DNA of 32,364 bases, taken from positions 1-32,364 of the forward strand of contig JAFTLD010000074.1 in assembly GCA_017452945.1 (NCBI GenBank), read 5' to 3'. Below, piece by piece: positions 30,645 through 32,364 of the stretch. The stretch's first letter is position 1. Each line of letters starts with the position of its first letter. Source of the DNA: Clostridia bacterium (GTDB taxonomy: Bacteria > Bacillota_A > Clostridia > Oscillospirales > CAG-272). Below the pieces are notes generated by a model. The model was given only the letters and a program-made list of their open reading frames with translations. It was not told the DNA's origin and did not search any database. The position numbers and the translations under genes are program-made.

Positions 30645-31547
30645 TTACTCCTCTATATACTTGAATTCACATTCCAGTTCCACACCGAACTGACACATGA
30701 CGCGCTGCTTGATCAGCTCGACCAAAGCCAGCACGTCGGCAGCGGTAGCCCCGCCATCATTGACGATAAAGCCCGCGTGCTTTTCGGACACGACCGCACC
30801 GCCCACGCGCATGCCTTTAAGTCCCGCATCCTCAATCAGCTTCCCCGCATAATACCCCTCGGGACGCTTGAACGTACTGCCCACGCTGGGATAGTTCAAG
30901 GGCTGCTTTTCGCGACGCGAAATGCCCTGCTCCCTGACCTTTTGCATGATCTCATCCGCATTTCCAGCCTTGAGCGCAAAGGTGCTTGAAAGGATCACGT
31001 ACTCGGGATGCTCTGCAAAAATACTGTGGCGGTAATCAAACTTGTGCTCATCGGCACGCAGCGTAAAAATGCGATTGTGCGCCGTATCGTAGCACTCGCT
31101 ACAAAGCAGCACGTCGGATATCTGACCACCGTATGCCCCTGCATTCATAAAGACACCACCGCCCACCGTTCCCGGAATGCCGCAGCCAAAAGCAAAGCCC
31201 TCATAGCCTTGACGGCTTGAATCGGTACACACACGCGCCAAAGAGGCACCGCTCTGTACAAACAAGGTATCCCTGTCAAAGCGATACTGCTTCATCTCGG
31301 TGGTAAAGATGACCACACCGCGGTATCCCGCATCCGAAAACAGCACGTTGGAGCCGTTCCCGATCACGCAATATCTAAGGCCGCTTTGGGCAAGCATGGC
31401 AAGCTGCAGGCAAAGCTGCTCTGTCGTGGTGGGAAACAGCGCAAGATCTGCAGCACCACCGATGCGGAAGGTAGAATAATCACACAGCGGAAGATCGTGC
31501 TTGACGGGAATACGCGCTCCTTTACATTGCGCTAAAAATGCTTTCAT
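30645..31547 (-). CDS. murB: UDP-N-acetylenolpyruvoylglucosamine reductase MurB
   Basis: This 300-residue flavoenzyme reduces UDP-GlcNAc-enolpyruvate to UDP-MurNAc with NADPH, the second committed step of peptidoglycan precursor synthesis. FAD-binding motifs are YSTFRIGGAADL (about 24-35), VIGNGSNVLF (61-70) and GCGIPGTVGGGVFMNAGAYGG (121-141). The proton-donating serine is in GSTFKRP (Ser224), and AGLKGMRVGGAVVSEKHAGFIVN marks the C-terminal domain. The start is set at ATG 31547 rather than GTG 31553 because AGGGG lies at the right distance. This ATG overlaps the stop of the upstream HAD gene as ATGA. The length and the YAGK-type loop fit a type II MurB common in Bacillota. Confidence 0.96.
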   Translation of the reverse strand: MKAFLAQCKGARIPVKHDLPLCDYSTFRIGGAADLALFPTTTEQLCLQLAMLAQSGLRYCVIGNGSNVLFSDAGYRGVVIFTTEMKQYRFDRDTLFVQSGASLARVCTDSSRQGYEGFAFGCGIPGTVGGGVFMNAGAYGGQISDVLLCSECYDTAHNRIFTLRADEHKFDYRHSIFAEHPEYVILSSTFALKAGNADEIMQKVREQGISRREKQPLNYPSVGSTFKRPEGYYAGKLIEDAGLKGMRVGGAVVSEKHAGFIVNDGGATAADVLALVELIKQRVMCQFGVELECEFKYIEE

Positions 31548-32239
31548 AAGCACCCCTTTTCTACCAGTGCGGGCAGCTCGGCAAGATCGTTGATCACGTA
31601 GGTGACCGAAATTTCTGTGGGAGTGGGCTTTTTCTTGGGATTATACCAGCAGGTATCAAGACCTGCACCCACACCGCCCTTGATATCCGAGGTCAAAGAA
31701 TCTCCCACGACCAGGGTTGTAGCGGGATCGAAATCGGGAATATCATGCATGACCGACAAAAAATACCGGATATCCGGCTTTTCAAAGCCAACCTCTTCGG
31801 AGATATAGCACTTTTCAAAATACTTGGCCAAAGGACTGGGATTGAATCTGCCCTGTTGCACGCGCTTGTCACCGTTGGTGATGATATACATGCGGCAGCT
31901 CTTTGCCAGCGCAGCGCAGACCCGGGGCGCGCCCTCGATCATGTACGATTTGGTGGAGAGCGTTTGCAGATAATCGGCTGCCAGCGCCTTAGGGTCTGCT
32001 TGAAGCCCTGTACGCTCGCAAAACGCCTCAAATCTCTTCCACATCAGCACCTTTTTTTCAATCTCGCCTCTCTCCAGCATCTTCCAATGCGCGTCGTTGA
32101 CAGCGGAATAGATGGCAATGGTAGCATCGTCGTTGGGCAGACCGAAATGCGCAAAGGTTTCGGCTATGGCATCATGCTCGGACCGCGTAAAATCCAGCAG
32201 CGTGTTGTCTGCGTCCATCAAAAGCGTTTTGTATCTCAA
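31544..32239 (-). CDS. YjjG-family HAD hydrolase (putative pyrimidine nucleotidase)
   Basis: This 231-residue protein starts at a TTG (32239) behind GGAGG at 8-base spacing. The HAD motifs are present: DADNTLLD (motif I, nucleophile Asp9), ITNGD (motif II), the lysine in GFEKPD (motif III) and VGDSLTSDIKGG (motif IV). The all-helical cap follows motif I, as in the YjjG/YfnB subgroup, which dephosphorylates pyrimidine nucleotides including non-canonical ones. The substrate is inferred from subgroup resemblance only. The gene is the first of the HAD-murB-whiA-dnaE transcript, driven by the promoter at 32273-32301, and its stop codon overlaps the murB start. A TTG start may lower its expression. 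Confidence 0.88.
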   Translation of the reverse strand: MRYKTLLMDADNTLLDFTRSEHDAIAETFAHFGLPNDDATIAIYSAVNDAHWKMLERGEIEKKVLMWKRFEAFCERTGLQADPKALAADYLQTLSTKSYMIEGAPRVCAALAKSCRMYIITNGDKRVQQGRFNPSPLAKYFEKCYISEEVGFEKPDIRYFLSVMHDIPDFDPATTLVVGDSLTSDIKGGVGAGLDTCWYNPKKKPTPTEISVTYVINDLAELPALVEKGCL

Positions 32240-32272
32240 AAGGATATCCTCCGTAAAACTATATTCTGTTAT

Positions 32273-32301
32273 ATTATACTATAAAAAATAAAACAATGCA
32301 A
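32273..32301 (-). promoter_or_regulatory. Sigma-A-type promoter for the HAD-murB-whiA-dnaE transcript
   Basis: On the minus strand TTGCAT (32301-32296) and a perfect TATAAT (32278-32273) are 17 bases apart, in very AT-rich sequence. The TTG start codon lies 33 bases downstream. No internal promoter is obvious between the four genes, whose junctions overlap or are under 20 bases. Confidence 0.8.
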
Positions 32302-32364
32302 TACCGGATTTCGATTTTCTCGGATATTTGCATTGATGATCTTTTTCTTGCGTTGACAAGGGGC

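Overview
The window is chromosomal DNA from a Bacillota bacterium, most likely class Clostridia and probably a gut lineage. Support for this: WhiA sits beside MurB and DnaE; SecA has the zinc-binding SEC-C tail; PcrA has the C-terminal domain of Gram-positive PcrA; a BofC_C-domain protein and BspA-type leucine-rich repeats are present; Shine-Dalgarno sites are strong (AAGGAG/GGAGG); and several promoters match the sigma-A consensus at 17-bp spacing. The species cannot be named from the sequence. I see no rRNA, tRNA, CRISPR array, transposase or phage gene.

Layout. Positions 1-144 hold the start of an unknown minus-strand gene. Positions 150-460 are a repeat-rich stretch with no gene. A PAP2-type phosphatase (622-1554, +) has its own promoter and terminator, and a MITE-like long inverted repeat follows at 1668-1918. 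Positions 2003-6000 (-) form a compact run of six uncharacterised membrane proteins or lipoproteins plus one duplicated gene fragment. Next come a cytidylate-kinase-like protein and PcrA helicase (6166-9204, -), a tiny Asn/Gln-rich gene (9269-9385), two unknown membrane proteins and SecA (9458-14344, -). Divergent from secA, a plus-strand group encodes TrmL, a metallophosphoesterase, a DUF4259-like protein and the tRNA thiolase MnmA (14503-17953).

Positions 18002-21498 (-) hold a DUF4430-like lipoprotein, a TspO/MBR-like membrane protein and a class A penicillin-binding protein. A BofC_C-domain protein (21587-22126, +) diverges from the PBP. Then, on the minus strand, come a small lipoprotein and a signalling cassette: two tandem ECF-type sigma factors coupled to a membrane protein with an outside leucine-rich-repeat domain (22687-25789). 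The window ends with the minus-strand group YjjG-like HAD phosphatase - murB - whiA - dnaE (26210-32239), read from one consensus-like promoter at 32273-32301.

Most recognised genes serve envelope biogenesis (SecA, PBP1A, MurB, PAP2, lipoproteins), DNA replication and repair (DnaE, PcrA) and tRNA modification (TrmL, MnmA). The most unusual content is small structured repeats: two arrays of mini-hairpins joined by GTGATATT, a palindromic GC-rich repeat lying upstream of mnmA and twice in frame inside dnaE, GTAAC...GTTAC palindromes, and the MITE-like element. The best candidates for undescribed protein systems are the 2003-6000 membrane operon and the double-sigma/LRR cassette.
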